From Bidens hawaiensis (taxonomy: Eukaryota > Streptophyta > Magnoliopsida > Asterales > Asteraceae): a DNA stretch of 64,000 bases. Below are positions 1 to 11,157 of this stretch, in pieces. The stretch is taken from assembly GCA_021521415.1 (NCBI GenBank), contig JAIQDT010005439.1, positions 1 to 64,000 of the forward strand, given 5' to 3'. A program made the position numbers and the translations under genes. Below the pieces are notes generated by a model. The model saw only the letters and a program-made list of their open reading frames with translations. It made no database searches and was not told where the DNA came from. Position 1 is the stretch's first letter. Each line of letters begins with the position of its first letter.

Positions 1-375
1 TTATACCCGATTCCATCCGGATCTCGTGACTTAAACGGTTTAATGGTGCCGGCTCGTCGTTTCGTGACTATATTTAACGGTTTTAACATCCTACTATCAT
101 TACCTTGGATCGGGATCGGTTTTCCTTGGTGATTTCTGCTAGAGAGAGAAAGCTTAAGTGTGTGTTTTGGGATGTTTATGGAATATGTGTGAAATAAACT
201 TAAATGGGTATTAATGACTTATATAATTTTAGATCATGGGCTTAAGCCCATGGTCTTTTCCTCTTTCCTTCATAACCCAAGTCTATAACCCAACTCCATT
301 TAACCCAACACTAGACCGACTCATAATAACTCATACTTTCGTTTATTAACCGAAACCAAAAAACGGGATGTTACA
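1..375. mobile_element. 3' or 5' end of an LTR, cut by window edge
   Basis: The sequence ends in ATGTTACA at 375, a typical LTR terminus, and the protein-coding frame of the old Gypsy element begins directly after it. The last codons of the open frame on the minus strand (375 down to 321) therefore belong to this LTR and not to the protease gene. Its end resembles the right end of the solo LTR at 24794-26807 (both have a CGAAAG or CTTTCG stretch shortly before GGATGTTACA). The other end and the TSD lie outside the window, so full element versus solo LTR cannot be decided. Confidence 0.7.
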
Positions 376-1431
376 TTTCGCTTACCACCACCCATTTCTC
401 CAACACACTTCACTATTTCCCGAGAACTCGAAACCTCTGGTTCCTTCCCCACACTTAAACTCACAGAACGGGAACCATCAAGACTAAGATCCATGCCCGA
501 GATAAATGATTCTATTGAGTAAACTAGGTGACATGGATCAATGAGATCTTCTTGACCACTCGGATGTCTCATGGACTTAGCCAAATAGGTGGCACTATCA
601 TCACCGGCTCTAAGAGTGATCTTACCTTCAAACACGTCAATGACCGCCCTAGCAGTACGTAAGAATGGATGACCTAAAATAATAGGAACTCTCTTGTTGG
701 CCTCCATATCTAAAACAAAAAAATCAGTGGGGAAAACCAAATTATCTACCTTAACGAGCAAATTCTCTACGACACCCCTCGGATACTTAACGGAACGATC
801 GGCTAAATACAATGTCATACGAGTAGGGGTGAGCTCTCCTAGGTCTAACTTTTCATATAAAGAATATGGCATGAGGTTTATGCTAGCTCCTAAATCGGCC
901 AATGCTTGACATGTCGTATCATTTCCGAAAAGGCATGGAATGGTAAAAACACTGGGGTCGGGTAATTTCTCCGGTACTTTATTGAGAACTACTGCAGAAC
1001 ACTCTCCATTTAGTGGTACAGTCGACAGCTCCTCCAACTTATCCTTTCTTTTAAGAAAGTCTATCAAAAATTTGGCGTACTTAGGCATATGCTGGAGAAC
1101 TTCGACGAACGGGAGGTTGACATTCAATTGGCTAAATATATTAAGAAAATGCTCATAATCTTTTGTAAACCTTTGATTCTTTAGACGGGCGGGATATGGG
1201 ACATATGCAAGGTCAATGGTGTGTGGTGGTGGTCGGACTCCAACCGGTTTCTTTTCGATGTTTTTCTTAACTTGCGGCTCTATGATTGGTGTTGTACTTT
1301 GTGACTTACCCGGAGCCTCTACCTCTATCTCCTCATCTATCAACTCATCATCTCCATCTTTCCTAATTTTTCTACTAACTACCTCCGGACCAAAAACCCT
1401 ACCACTACGAGTGGAGATGGCTTTCAATTAA
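376..1431 (-). pseudogene. Old Gypsy element: gag end and aspartic protease segment
   Basis: The minus-strand frame opens with LKAISTRSGR, the junction motif that precedes the protease in Athila/Tat-type Gypsy polyproteins. It then carries the retroviral-type aspartic protease: the active-site tripeptide appears as DLG in LADLGASINLMP, and the flap/ILGHPFLRTA segment follows about 70 residues later. This enzyme would cut the Gag-Pol polyprotein. The segment is the continuation of the gag at 14766-16183, now separated by the Tekay-like insertion. A TAA codon sits directly before LKAIST at the junction, and the frame is cut at 375 by another LTR, so reverse transcriptase and integrase are missing here. 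No ATG starts this segment. The Athila/Tat assignment rests on motif recognition. Confidence 0.85.
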
Positions 1432-3038
1432 TGTAACGATTCCGGCAACTCCAGGTATACCCTAGCCGGAATATACTATTTACGTGTTATTTAATATTGA
1501 TTATATGAGTTATAGCACATTGATACGAATATATATGGTTCACAGTATGAATCATACTCAATTATATAGTAAATCGTATTGGAATTACAATTAACCAATG
1601 AACGATTATTGAAACCCGAACGAATCGGGAATTACATTATAGACGATGTATATAATGTTTAGTGATATTTACGAAGTATTAATGCTTCGGGATAGGTGAA
1701 TTATAGCACAGAAAAAGGATTTCGATTTAATGGTACGTCGGTACGCTAAACGAAACCTTTAACACCAAACCAAGCAAGAGACGATCAATCAAGCCGAAAA
1801 AGATGCGTAATTATTAATAATATGATGTTTTAATGTCATGGGTTAAGTTTTTAAAGTTTTTAAATCAGTTTTATATAAATTTTATGTTAACCCGAAAAAC
1901 AACCATTTTAGGCTCGTTTTAAGCCGAATTACGAGTTTAAACGAGAAACGAACTGAACCAGATTATCCACAACATTATCCGGATTACACAATCCAAATGT
2001 GTGGACAATATTTGAGATGTGGGGCCCCCCACACACCTCAATAGAACCGGCCACCCTCCCACCTCCTTTACACAATCCATTTTTTTCGTTTTCTTTCATC
2101 AAAAACTCTCCAAACACTCTCAAATCTTCAAGTGTTCAACCAAAGTCTTGAGTTTTAACCAAGAACACAAGGTATATACTTATGTTTTGAAGCTTGATTC
2201 TTGTTTCTAATTTCATAATTCTTGAGAAAAGGAGGTTTTCATGTGAAAAATGGGTGAAAACCCGAGATGAAACCGATTCTCGTGTGATCAAGGGATGTAT
2301 ACAAGTTATACAAAGGATCTTGATCCAAGTAAGTAGTTAAAAGTGTTTAGAATGAATTTTTACGGTTGAAATCTTGTCAAATGAGTTTTCCATGTGAAAG
2401 ACGGGTGAAAACCCGAGATGAAACCGACTCTTGCATGATCAAGAGATGTATACATGTTATACAAAGGATCTTGGTCCAAGAAATGAGTAAAAAGAGTCGA
2501 GAACGGATTTTTACGGTCAAAATCGTTGTTTTGAAGTTTTAACCGACACTAGGAAAGAAATGGCTTGATTGTGGGTATAACTTGCTTGGTGTGGTGTTGA
2601 TGTGCTTGTAAGTGTTGTATCTAGCGGCTAGCAAAGGCTAGAAACCGAGATCCTTGCGATCTAAAGCTAGAAAACACAAAATAGTTCGGTTTTCGTGTGT
2701 TTATGAAAAATGGACAGATTTACGTGTGCTTAGAGTCGGGTCACGAAATTTCACAGAGATGATCTACACATGAAAATATGAGATCTGTGAATTTTTGGTA
2801 ATTTTTGGATAAAATATGAATATTTGGTGAATTTAATGCTCGGTTTTGGCCAAAAATAGTGAAAAATAGCAAAACATGATGAAAAATTCCGGAAAATTTA
2901 AGATAAGCTTTTTATAATATATAAAAGTCACCCACAAAATTTGAGCTCAGTTGGAAAAGTCTAAGTAGGCTTTTCGGTGAAACGAGTTCTAGGGCTTTCT
3001 AGCTCGGTTTTGGGTGAAAATGGCTTGAAAAATAAGTT

Positions 3039-3655
3039 TTAAATTCTGGAAAAATTCCATAAAGTTATGAGGATGATAGAGATCATCCCAGAAAAATTTG
3101 GGAATTTTCTAAAGTGTTTTGGTATTTTTGATATATTTAGTATTTTAATAAGATTTAAAAATAGATAAATAAATGTAAATATAGGAAAATAAATCTGGGA
3201 AAATTCCAGAAAGTTATGAGGATGATAAAGATCATCCCAGAAAAATTTGGGAATTTTCTAAAGTTTTTTGGTATTTTTGATATATTTAGTATTTTAATAA
3301 GATTTAAAAATAGATAAATAAATGTAAATATAGGAAAATAAATCTGGGAAAATTCCAGAAAGTTATGAGGATCATAAAGATCATCCCAGAAAAATTTGGG
3401 AATTTTCTAAAGTGTTTTGGTATTTTTGATATATTTAGTATTTTAATAAGATTTAAAAATAGATAAATAAATGTAAATATAGGAAAATAAATCTGGGAAA
3501 ATTCCAGAAAGTTATGAGGATGATAAAGATCATCCCAGAAAAATTTGGGAATTTTCTAAAGTGTTTTGGTATTTTTGATATATTTAGTATTTTAATAAGA
3601 TTTAAAAATAGATAAATAAATGTAAATATAAGAAAATAAATCTGGAAAATTTTTA
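3039..3655 (+). repeat. 149-bp tandem repeat, 4 copies, 5' LTR
   Basis: The word GTTATGAGGATGATA recurs at about 3064, 3213, 3362 and 3511, giving a 149-bp period. Each unit is AT-rich and holds a small inverted repeat, GATGATAAAGATCATC. One copy has GATCATA where the others have GATGATA. Confidence 0.93.
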
Positions 3656-4390
3656 CAAAATTCCTTACTGTCAAATTAAGTTTTGTGCAAAATTTCAAGA
3701 CCCGAGACTAATCGGGTAATTATTTGTGCTAAAAAGAACATAAAAACAAGTTTTTAAAGCTTAAAACGTGTAAACCGGCAAAGTTCGCATAAGCGAGCTG
3801 ACTGGTACATGAAAACTCTAAAAATGGACTATTTCATAAATCTAAGTAAATTAAGTAAAAATAAATCATCCGAAAATAATTCGGATGATTTGGGTAATTT
3901 TACCCGATTTTACCGTTTCCGGCACCGAAATATCGGGAACGGGCCCCACGGCCAAACGGGGTGTCAAACCGAGCTATAATTTCATCACCTTAACTAAATT
4001 GACTGTCAAACTCTAAGCAATGTCACAATCTTAGTCCTTAGAAGTGTCACGGGGTTAACATAGTCCCCGAATCGAGTACAGTACTGGGTTAACAATGTTC
4101 CCAGATGTACCGATTGATACGTATTTAAGTTATGGGAATTATATAGTAACGACTAGATATTATATTACAGATCCAGGCACGTAGCTGTTCCTTATATTAC
4201 TCACCGACTCACAGAAAGGTGAGTTTTCACGAGCCCCTTTTAATGAATTGTTTTAATTATATTTTCCCGGGGCGGAAAACATGTCTTATTTAAAGTATTT
4301 AAGTACATACCGATCGTATGGAAATACTTGTACATTTATATATATATGGACTGATGCACAGAATATATAAAATGTTTATCATGTATTATT

Positions 4391-4697
4391 GATCTGGGGT
4401 AACATAGTTCCCAGGGGTTATTATTGTTCTGGGGTAACATAGTTCCCAGGGGTTATTATTGATCTGGGGTAACATAGTTCCCAGGGGTTATTATTGTTCT
4501 GGGGTAACATAGTTCCCAGGGGTTATATTGTTCTGGGGTAACATAGTTCCCAGGGGTTATTATTGTTCTGGGGTAACATAGTTCCCAGGGGTTATTATTG
4601 TTCTGGGGTAACATAGTTCCCAGGGGTTATTATTGTTCTGGGGTAACATAGTTCCCAGAAAGTTAATGGAAATGTTCTGGGGTAACATAGTTCCCAG
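4391..4697 (+). repeat. 34-36-bp tandem repeat, 9 copies, 5' LTR
   Basis: The core CTGGGGTAACATAGTTCCCA recurs nine times. Within each unit CTGGG and CCCAG are inverted, so a transcript could form a ladder of small hairpins. The 3' LTR has eight copies. Confidence 0.95.
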
Positions 4698-5068
4698 CAT
4701 GATTATATTGCTAATAAATGGTTATTAAAATGATTTGTCAGTGTTTATTTAAATTAGTGAAACTCACCAACTATTCGTAGTTGACCCGTCTTCTTTACAT
4801 GTTTTCTAGGTATGCCCAAGTTGGATTGATTAAAGTGTGCTTAACTATCTGTGCTACCTGTTGGAAGCTCGCTGTTTTGTAATGAATTTATTAATGTCTT
4901 ATCGGTAAAATATGTGTGTAACACCTAGACAGTAACGAAACTCGCAACAATGTAATATGTTATAAATTAATGTAGTGGTATTTCCTTTATAAGCAATGCT
5001 GTTGATATCAGATGTGTCTGTTGCATCCCGTGTACGTTTCCGCTGCGGTTACGGGGTGTTACAGAACT

Positions 5069-5085
5069 TGGTATCAGAGCCATTG
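5069..5085 (+). promoter_or_regulatory. Primer binding site, tRNA-iMet
   Basis: TGGTATCAGAGCCATTGG lies five bases after the 5' LTR end and matches the complement of the 3' end of plant initiator tRNA-Met, the usual primer for minus-strand DNA synthesis in this clade. Confidence 0.93.
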
Positions 5086-5428
5086 GTTATAAAGAATTAG
5101 GATGTCTGAAAAAGATACCTAAAATATAACCAGTAGCTCAAGTATTATAGGATCTGAATATCAACTAATAATATATTGTGATGAGATCGGGATGAACTTG
5201 GATGGACAAGTGGGTTATTATGGTCCGGAACATAATAACCGACTTGTCTGCACGAGGGAATTCAGGGGAAGTCACGGGGAATTTAAATAGGTAAAATTGG
5301 CAACATATGTGTAAGTATATGATAATATTATTATGTGGTAAAATTGTATAAGTAAGTGCATGTTAATTTGATTTTGAATTACACTATAAAAAGGGACTAT
5401 ATGTTTGTTAACTTGTGTGCAGGTAAAA

Positions 5429-5926
5429 ATGGCAAGAACACCTAGTGTGTCGACGGAAGAGGACCCGGAAGAGGTCAGTTCTGGGGCCTCTGGAAGCCCA
5501 AGTGTAGCACCCAGCTCCGAGCCTTCGGAGGCTAGTCATAGTACTTCTAGACAGACCACCCCAGCTAGGAGTGCTAGTTTACCCTCCCCTGCTAGGGTTA
5601 CCAGGTCTCCTACCCCGCCCGCACCACAGACCGCCCCGATTCCCCCCAGACACGGTCCCCGCCTCACGGCGCGGATCAGTGCCCCGTATGTTCCGCCCAC
5701 TGTTACCCCACCCAGATCCACATACCACCGGGGCGAGTCTTCCCGCCCCCAACCCGAGCCTGCAACCCTACCTGTGTGGGGTCTGCCAAGGCAGGAGCAG
5801 GACTTGGCGGCTTGGCTACGTGTTCTCACCGAGCAGGTGAACGAGCACTCTGCCGCCCTGGTCGTGGGGGGTACAGAGGCGAGCGTACCTCGGGGACAGC
5901 ATACTGGACCACCAGTATGCTATTAA
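5429..5926 (+). CDS. Extra ORF upstream of gag, proline/serine-rich, probably frameshifted
   Basis: An ATG at 5429 (the frame is open from 5405) starts a 165-residue frame placed between the primer site and gag. Residues 1-35 are acidic and Ser/Thr-rich (STEEDPEEVSSG), the middle is rich in Pro, Ser and Arg, and the end (QEQDLAAWLRVLTEQVNEHSAAL) looks helical. The frame stops at 5926. A different frame is open across the stop and runs to a TAG at 6054-6056; it encodes a charged helix and then a run of about 15 hydrophobic residues (AVLVVLVAVLVGLVY), which looks like a membrane segment. A run of six G at 5866-5871 is a natural place for a one-base slip joining the two frames. GC-rich codon use differs from the AT-rich LTRs. 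A splice-acceptor-like TTGTGTGCAG ends at 5422, just before the ATG. Function unknown; I do not recognise a family. Confidence 0.6.
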   Translation: MARTPSVSTEEDPEEVSSGASGSPSVAPSSEPSEASHSTSRQTTPARSASLPSPARVTRSPTPPAPQTAPIPPRHGPRLTARISAPYVPPTVTPPRSTYHRGESSRPQPEPATLPVWGLPRQEQDLAAWLRVLTEQVNEHSAALVVGGTEASVPRGQHTGPPVCY

Positions 5927-6422
5927 CCAGTTAAAAAGGGAGTGCTCATACTCCCACTGGTTGATCGACCAGATGGAAACCCGAATGCGGGTTATGATGG
6001 CGGTGTTGGTGGTGCTGGTGGCGGTGTTGGTGGGGTTGGTTTACCACCATGTGTAGATGTGTTGGATGGTAGAATCTTGAACCGCTTTTTGATACTCCGT
6101 GTAAGTAGTTAGTGGTGATACTAACACGGAGTGAATCTTGTTTAGTTATAGTACAACCACTGGCCCATAGGGGGTCTCTTGTAGGGCATATCATTATCGA
6201 TACTTTTGGGTATCATTCAAGCACTGACCCATGCGGGTTATGTCGAGGATGATACCAACATAGGCCCTTTGTATTAAAACTTAGTTATGTAATGATGACT
6301 GGGAAGTATGTAAATGGATGTTTGTGTAATATGTACTAATGTTTATTAATGTATGGAATGTGTTTGGTGTTTTATAATTTGGAATGGTATTAATTATATG
6401 TGTTTCCTTGATGTTGTGTAGA

Positions 6423-9400
6423 ATGGCACCGAAACGATCAACGAAAATATCGGAAGTAGATGTGAGCCGTTTGATTGCACAACAGTTGGAGGCGGCGATA
6501 CCGGATATAGTATCGCGCATCGCCGCCAGTATTAATAACTCGACCAATCCAACCCCTCCGAGCAATCAAACGCCCATAAATAATGACGGGGAACAAAACG
6601 CTAATCCTCCAAGGAATGACAACACTATGCCGAGTAATGACGCACCGCCTACGGTGGTCGCTACCGACAGTAATGGCCCAATCCCTACTGTAGAGACCAA
6701 CCGCACTGGACCATCCAGGGGTTGTTCAATCAAGGATTTTATGTTATGCAAGCCTTTAGAATTTAACGGGTCGGAAGGACCGAATGGGTTAGTGAAATGG
6801 TTAGAGAAAATAGAATCAGTGGTAAATATCAGCAACTGTCCCGAGGATTGTGTCGTTAAGTACGCCACCTGTACGTTCACAGACCATGCCTTGACATGGT
6901 GGAACACCATAGTACAGACTCGAGGTCAGGCGGCGACAAACCGCATGACCTGGACAGAGCTTAAGGATCTTGTTTTGAAACATTTCTGCCCAAAGAATGA
7001 ATTGCAGAAACTGGAACATGAGTTGTGGAACCTAGAGATGCATGGGGCGGACCACTTGGGATATACCAACCGGTTTAATGAACTGTCACGGTTAGTGCCG
7101 TGGTTGGTCACCCCAGAGTCAAAGAGGGTGGAACGTTATATTTGGGGACTTACTCCAGTAGTGAGGAGTATAGTTAACGCGGGAGGGCACCAGACGTATG
7201 AGGGTGCAGTGACACAGGCTGGTATTGTCACGTATGATTTCTTAAGGAGCGGATCGATAAAGGCGACGGGAGAGTCGGCCGGGGGAAAGCGAGGTACGTA
7301 TGACAATAGGATCCGAGAGAAACAGCAAGGTAAACGAGCTAGGCCCGCTGCCCAGAGCTATGCCATGACTAGTTCGGGCGGAAGGCAAGAACCGCAGAGG
7401 GGAACGTTTCCTAAATGTGGGAAATGTGGTTACCACCATAGTGGCGTGTGCAAGGAGGTGGTGTGCCACCGGTGTGGCAGGGTTGGACACTACGCACCAA
7501 ATTGTAAGACAAATCTGAACAACCTGAACCGTCAACCGCAACCTATTCGGGCGCAACCATTTAGAACTCAACCAGCCCGACAGCAGAACCCGCAAGGAAA
7601 CCAGATGGTGACCACTAGCCGTGCTTGCTACGAATGCGGCAGCACGGATCACTTCAAAAGGAACTGCCCGAAACTGAATCAGGGAGGAAACGGGAGACAA
7701 CTCGCGGGTCAGCCATCGGCGTCCAATCCGGCGCGAGGCCGGGCATTTGTGATGGGAGCGAACGAGGCGCGCCAGGACCCCAGCGTAGTGACAGGTACCT
7801 TCCTCGTCTCTGATCATTACGCTTCTGTATTATTTGATACAGGCGCCGATAGAAGTTTTGTCTCCGTTAGGTTCCTTTCGATAGCAAACCTTCCTATTGG
7901 TGAAACCATAGAACCCTACACCGTAGAGGTCGCTAACGGTAAAACCATGATAGTTAATCGGATTGTTCGGAATTGCCCTTTTATTCTGAGCAAACAATCC
8001 TTCCTGATTGACTTGTTACCGGTAGAATTGGGTAGTTTTGACGTGATAGTGGGGATGGATTGGTTGGCTCGTAATAGGGTAGAAATAAACTGTGAAAAGA
8101 AAACCGTCAAGATCCGGGTGTCGGATGACGAGGAGGTATTAGTGCAGGGAGAAAAATCCGGCACCATGATACCATTTATATCCCACCTCAAGGTGTTGAA
8201 ATATATACGTCAGGGATGTGTGGCGTATCTAGCGAGCCTGACGGCCGCTGATTCTGAGGAAAAACGGGTGGACGATATTCCCGTGGTACGCGAATTTCCA
8301 CAAGTTTTTCCAGAGGAACTTCCTGGATTACCGCCAACCCGACAGGTCGAATTCAGAATCGATCTGTTACCTCAAGCCGGCCCTGTTGCTAAGGCCCCTT
8401 ACAGACTTGCACCGTCCGAGATGCAAGAACTATCCAACCAGTTGCAGGAATTGTTGGATAAGGGATTTATACGTCCCAGTTATTCCCCGTGGGGTGCACC
8501 TGTACTATTTGTGAAAAAGAAGGACGGAAGCCTTCGAATGTGCATTGACTACAGGGAATTGAACAAATTAACCATCAAAAATAGATATCCTCTTCCCCGA
8601 ATCGATGATCTGTTCGACCAACTACAAGGTGCGAGCTATTTCTCAAAAATTGATCTTAGATCGGGATACCACCAAGTTAGAATTCAAGAGGAGGATATCC
8701 CAAAAACCGCGTTTCGGACTCGCTACGGCCACTACGAATTTTTAGTTATGCCTTTTGGGCTAACAAATGCGCCAGCGGTGTTCATGGATCTCATGAACCG
8801 AGTCTGTAAACCCTATCTCGACAAGTTCGTCATTGTATTTATTGACGATATTTTGATATACTCGAAGAGTAAAGAGGAGCACGAGCAACACTTAAAGTTA
8901 GTTTTAGAGCTCCTGGATCAGGAGAAGTTATATGCAAAATTCTCCAAGTGTAACTTCTGGTTACAAGAGGTGCAATTTCTCGGTCATGTTATAAACCACC
9001 AAGGAATACACGTTGATCCGAGTAAGGTTGAAGCTATTAAGAATTGGCAAGCGCCTAAATCTCCGAAGGAAATCCGCCAATTCTTAGGCTTAGCTGGATA
9101 CTATCGTCGATTTATAGAGAACTTTTCCAGCATCGCCCAACCTTTAACCCTCCTGACTCAAAAGGATCGGAAATATGAATGGGGTGAAGAGCAGGAAACG
9201 GCGTTTCAAACGCTAAAACAAAGATTCTGCCAAGCGCCAATCTTAAGTCTTCCCGACGGAGACGATGGATTTGTTGTATATTGTGACGCATCCCGTAAAG
9301 GGTTAGGATGCGTGTTAATGCAAAATAAAAAGGTCATAGCCTATGCGTCTCGACAGTTAAAAGTTCATGAGAAAAACTACACTACTCATGACTTGGAACT

Positions 9401-11120
9401 GGGAGCAGTCATCTTTGCACTTAAAATCTGGAGACACTATCTCTACGGTACAAAGTGCACCATATTCACTGATCATAAAAGTTTGCAACACATATTCGAT
9501 CAGAAAGAACTGAATATGAGGCAACGAAGATGGGTCGAGTTGCTGAGTGACTATGACTGTGACATACGATATCACCCTGGCAAGGCTAACGTTGTAGCCG
9601 ATGCCTTGAGTAGAAAGGATCGAGTCAAGCCACTACGTGTGCGAGCGTTGGGGATGATAGTCCAGTCGAACCTTTCAGATTTGATTCGAGTCGCTCAACG
9701 CGAGGCGTTGAAAGAGGGCCAATTGGGTAAAGAAGGACTTTACGGGAATGAGAAGAATTTCGAACAGCGTGTGGACGAAATTCTTTATTTCAAAAATCGG
9801 ATTTGGATCCCGACCCTCCATGACCTTCGTGATTTGATCATGGATGAAGCACATAAATCGAAATATTCCATACATCCGGGATCAGATAAAATGTACAAGG
9901 ATGTGAAAGAATTTTACTGGTGGCCAGGTTTGAAAAAGGATATAGCCACATACGTCGGCAAGTGTACGACGTGTGCGAGGGTTAAGGCGGAGCACCAGAA
10001 ACCTTCGGGAATGTTTCAACAGCCAGAAATTCCCGAATGGAAGTGGGAGCAGATCACAATGGATTTTGTGACACACCTCCCCAAGACACCCCGAGGTCAT
10101 GATGCGATTTGGGTAATCGTGGATCGATTAACCAAATCGGCACATTTTATTCCAATTAGGAATACTTTTAACACTGAGAGACTTGCGCAAATTTATATAA
10201 ATGAAATAGTGTCTCGGCATGGCATCCCCATCTCGATCATCTCCGATAGGGATAGCCATTTCACCTCCAAACTTTGGCAAGCTGTCCAAGAAGCGTTGGG
10301 AACACGTATTGACCTAAGCACAGCTTACCACCCTCAGACCGATGGTCAGTCTGAGAGGACCATTCAAACTTTGGAGGATTTGCTTCGTGCTTGCGTACTG
10401 GACTTTAAGGGAAATTGGGATCAACATCTCCCACTCGTTGAATTTTCCTATAATAACAGTTATCACAGCAGTATAAAGGCAGCACCTTATGAAGCATTGT
10501 ATGGGCGGAAGTGCCGATCACCACTTTGCTGGTCTGAAGTGGGTGACCCGCAGATCATTAGATCGGATCTGGTCCAGGAGACGACCAGCAAGATTCTTGA
10601 AATTAAGAACAACCTAAAAGCCGCGCGGGATCGGCAGAAGAGTTATGCTGATACCCGTCGAAAACCGTTGTCATTTGAGAAGGGTGAAAAGGTATATTTG
10701 AAAGTATCACCGTGGAAGGGTGTGGTTAGATTTGGCAAGGCGGGGAAGTTAGCCCCGAGATATATTGGACCATTCATCATTACTGCAAAGATCGGTCCGG
10801 TAGCTTACCGACTAGAACTGCCTGAGGAACTAAGTGCAGTTCATAACGTGTTTCATGTGTCGAATTTGAAAAGATGTCTGGCGGATGAGACATCGGTGTT
10901 ACCCTTAGAGGGTGTTCAAATAAGTGATAGGCTCAACTTTGTAGAGGAGCCCATCGAAATAGTGGACGGTAAGATCAAGCAACTTAGACACAATAAGATC
11001 TCGTTGGTCAAAGTTAGATGGAATTCGCAACGAGGCCCAGAATTTACTTGGGAACGAAAGGATGAATTCCGGAAGAAATACCCCCACCTATTTCCTCAAA
11101 AGGAAGTAGTTGACGCGTAA
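6423..11120 (+). CDS. gag-pol: Gag-Pol polyprotein of Tekay-like chromovirus, intact
   Basis: I chose the ATG at 6423 (MAPKRST) over the in-frame ATG at 6384 because a splice-acceptor-like GTTGTGTAG directly precedes it and the 13 earlier residues are hydrophobic leader-like. That gives 1565 residues. Residue numbers below count from 6384. Gag capsid lies at about 120-290. Zinc knuckles are C361-C364-H369-C374 and C415-C418-H423-C428, with an extra [12 protein letters not shown] before them. Protease has DTGAD at 485, reverse transcriptase has FIDDILIYS (D821, D822), then RNase H. Integrase has a His/Cys zinc region ending CTTC, and the core D1227, D1288, E1324 with the canonical 35-residue spacing. 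The GPF module follows, then a chromodomain of the divergent Tekay type ([13 protein letters not shown] to YPHLF). No stop or frameshift is present. The protein makes particles, copies RNA into DNA and integrates it; the chromodomain probably steers insertion to certain chromatin. Confidence 0.96.
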   Translation: MAPKRSTKISEVDVSRLIAQQLEAAIPDIVSRIAASINNSTNPTPPSNQTPINNDGEQNANPPRNDNTMPSNDAPPTVVATDSNGPIPTVETNRTGPSRGCSIKDFMLCKPLEFNGSEGPNGLVKWLEKIESVVNISNCPEDCVVKYATCTFTDHALTWWNTIVQTRGQAATNRMTWTELKDLVLKHFCPKNELQKLEHELWNLEMHGADHLGYTNRFNELSRLVPWLVTPESKRVERYIWGLTPVVRSIVNAGGHQTYEGAVTQAGIVTYDFLRSGSIKATGESAGGKRGTYDNRIREKQQGKRARPAAQSYAMTSSGGRQEPQRGTFPKCGKCGYHHSGVCKEVVCHRCGRVGHYAPNCKTNLNNLNRQPQPIRAQPFRTQPARQQNPQGNQMVTTSRACYECGSTDHFKRNCPKLNQGGNGRQLAGQPSASNPARGRAFVMGANEARQDPSVVTGTFLVSDHYASVLFDTGADRSFVSVRFLSIANLPIGETIEPYTVEVANGKTMIVNRIVRNCPFILSKQSFLIDLLPVELGSFDVIVGMDWLARNRVEINCEKKTVKIRVSDDEEVLVQGEKSGTMIPFISHLKVLKYIRQGCVAYLASLTAADSEEKRVDDIPVVREFPQVFPEELPGLPPTRQVEFRIDLLPQAGPVAKAPYRLAPSEMQELSNQLQELLDKGFIRPSYSPWGAPVLFVKKKDGSLRMCIDYRELNKLTIKNRYPLPRIDDLFDQLQGASYFSKIDLRSGYHQVRIQEEDIPKTAFRTRYGHYEFLVMPFGLTNAPAVFMDLMNRVCKPYLDKFVIVFIDDILIYSKSKEEHEQHLKLVLELLDQEKLYAKFSKCNFWLQEVQFLGHVINHQGIHVDPSKVEAIKNWQAPKSPKEIRQFLGLAGYYRRFIENFSSIAQPLTLLTQKDRKYEWGEEQETAFQTLKQRFCQAPILSLPDGDDGFVVYCDASRKGLGCVLMQNKKVIAYASRQLKVHEKNYTTHDLELGAVIFALKIWRHYLYGTKCTIFTDHKSLQHIFDQKELNMRQRRWVELLSDYDCDIRYHPGKANVVADALSRKDRVKPLRVRALGMIVQSNLSDLIRVAQREALKEGQLGKEGLYGNEKNFEQRVDEILYFKNRIWIPTLHDLRDLIMDEAHKSKYSIHPGSDKMYKDVKEFYWWPGLKKDIATYVGKCTTCARVKAEHQKPSGMFQQPEIPEWKWEQITMDFVTHLPKTPRGHDAIWVIVDRLTKSAHFIPIRNTFNTERLAQIYINEIVSRHGIPISIISDRDSHFTSKLWQAVQEALGTRIDLSTAYHPQTDGQSERTIQTLEDLLRACVLDFKGNWDQHLPLVEFSYNNSYHSSIKAAPYEALYGRKCRSPLCWSEVGDPQIIRSDLVQETTSKILEIKNNLKAARDRQKSYADTRRKPLSFEKGEKVYLKVSPWKGVVRFGKAGKLAPRYIGPFIITAKIGPVAYRLELPEELSAVHNVFHVSNLKRCLADETSVLPLEGVQISDRLNFVEEPIEIVDGKIKQLRHNKISLVKVRWNSQRGPEFTWERKDEFRKKYPHLFPQKEVVDA

Positions 11121-11157
11121 AAATTTCGAGGACGAAATTTTTATAACGGGGGGAGAA
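11119..11157 (+). promoter_or_regulatory. Hairpin at the stop codon plus polypurine tract
   Basis: AAAAATTTCG (11119-11128) and CGAAATTTTT (11133-11142) form a perfect 10-bp stem with loop AGGA, overlapping the TAA stop codon. The polypurine tract GGGGGGAGAA (11148-11157) abuts the 3' LTR and would prime plus-strand DNA synthesis. Confidence 0.88.

Larger units (their letters stand above)
1432..5063 (+). repeat. 5' LTR of Tekay-like element (3632 bp)
   Basis: Starts TGTAACGATTCCGG and ends GGGGTGTTACA. It holds no credible gene. It contains four copies of a 149-bp tandem repeat and nine copies of a 34-36-bp repeat. It is near identical to 11158-14760. Confidence 0.96.

Noticed and set aside
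4391..4697. Regular 34-36-bp repeats that look like a CRISPR array
   Set aside because: The repeats have no unique spacers, lie in a retrotransposon LTR, and recur in the other LTR. The genome is eukaryotic.
5536..5840. Overlapping frames of 89-97 codons on both strands
   Set aside because: Shadows of the GC-rich extra ORF; no domain and no start context.
7242..7817. 191-codon minus-strand frame
   Set aside because: Antisense shadow of the gag zinc-knuckle region.
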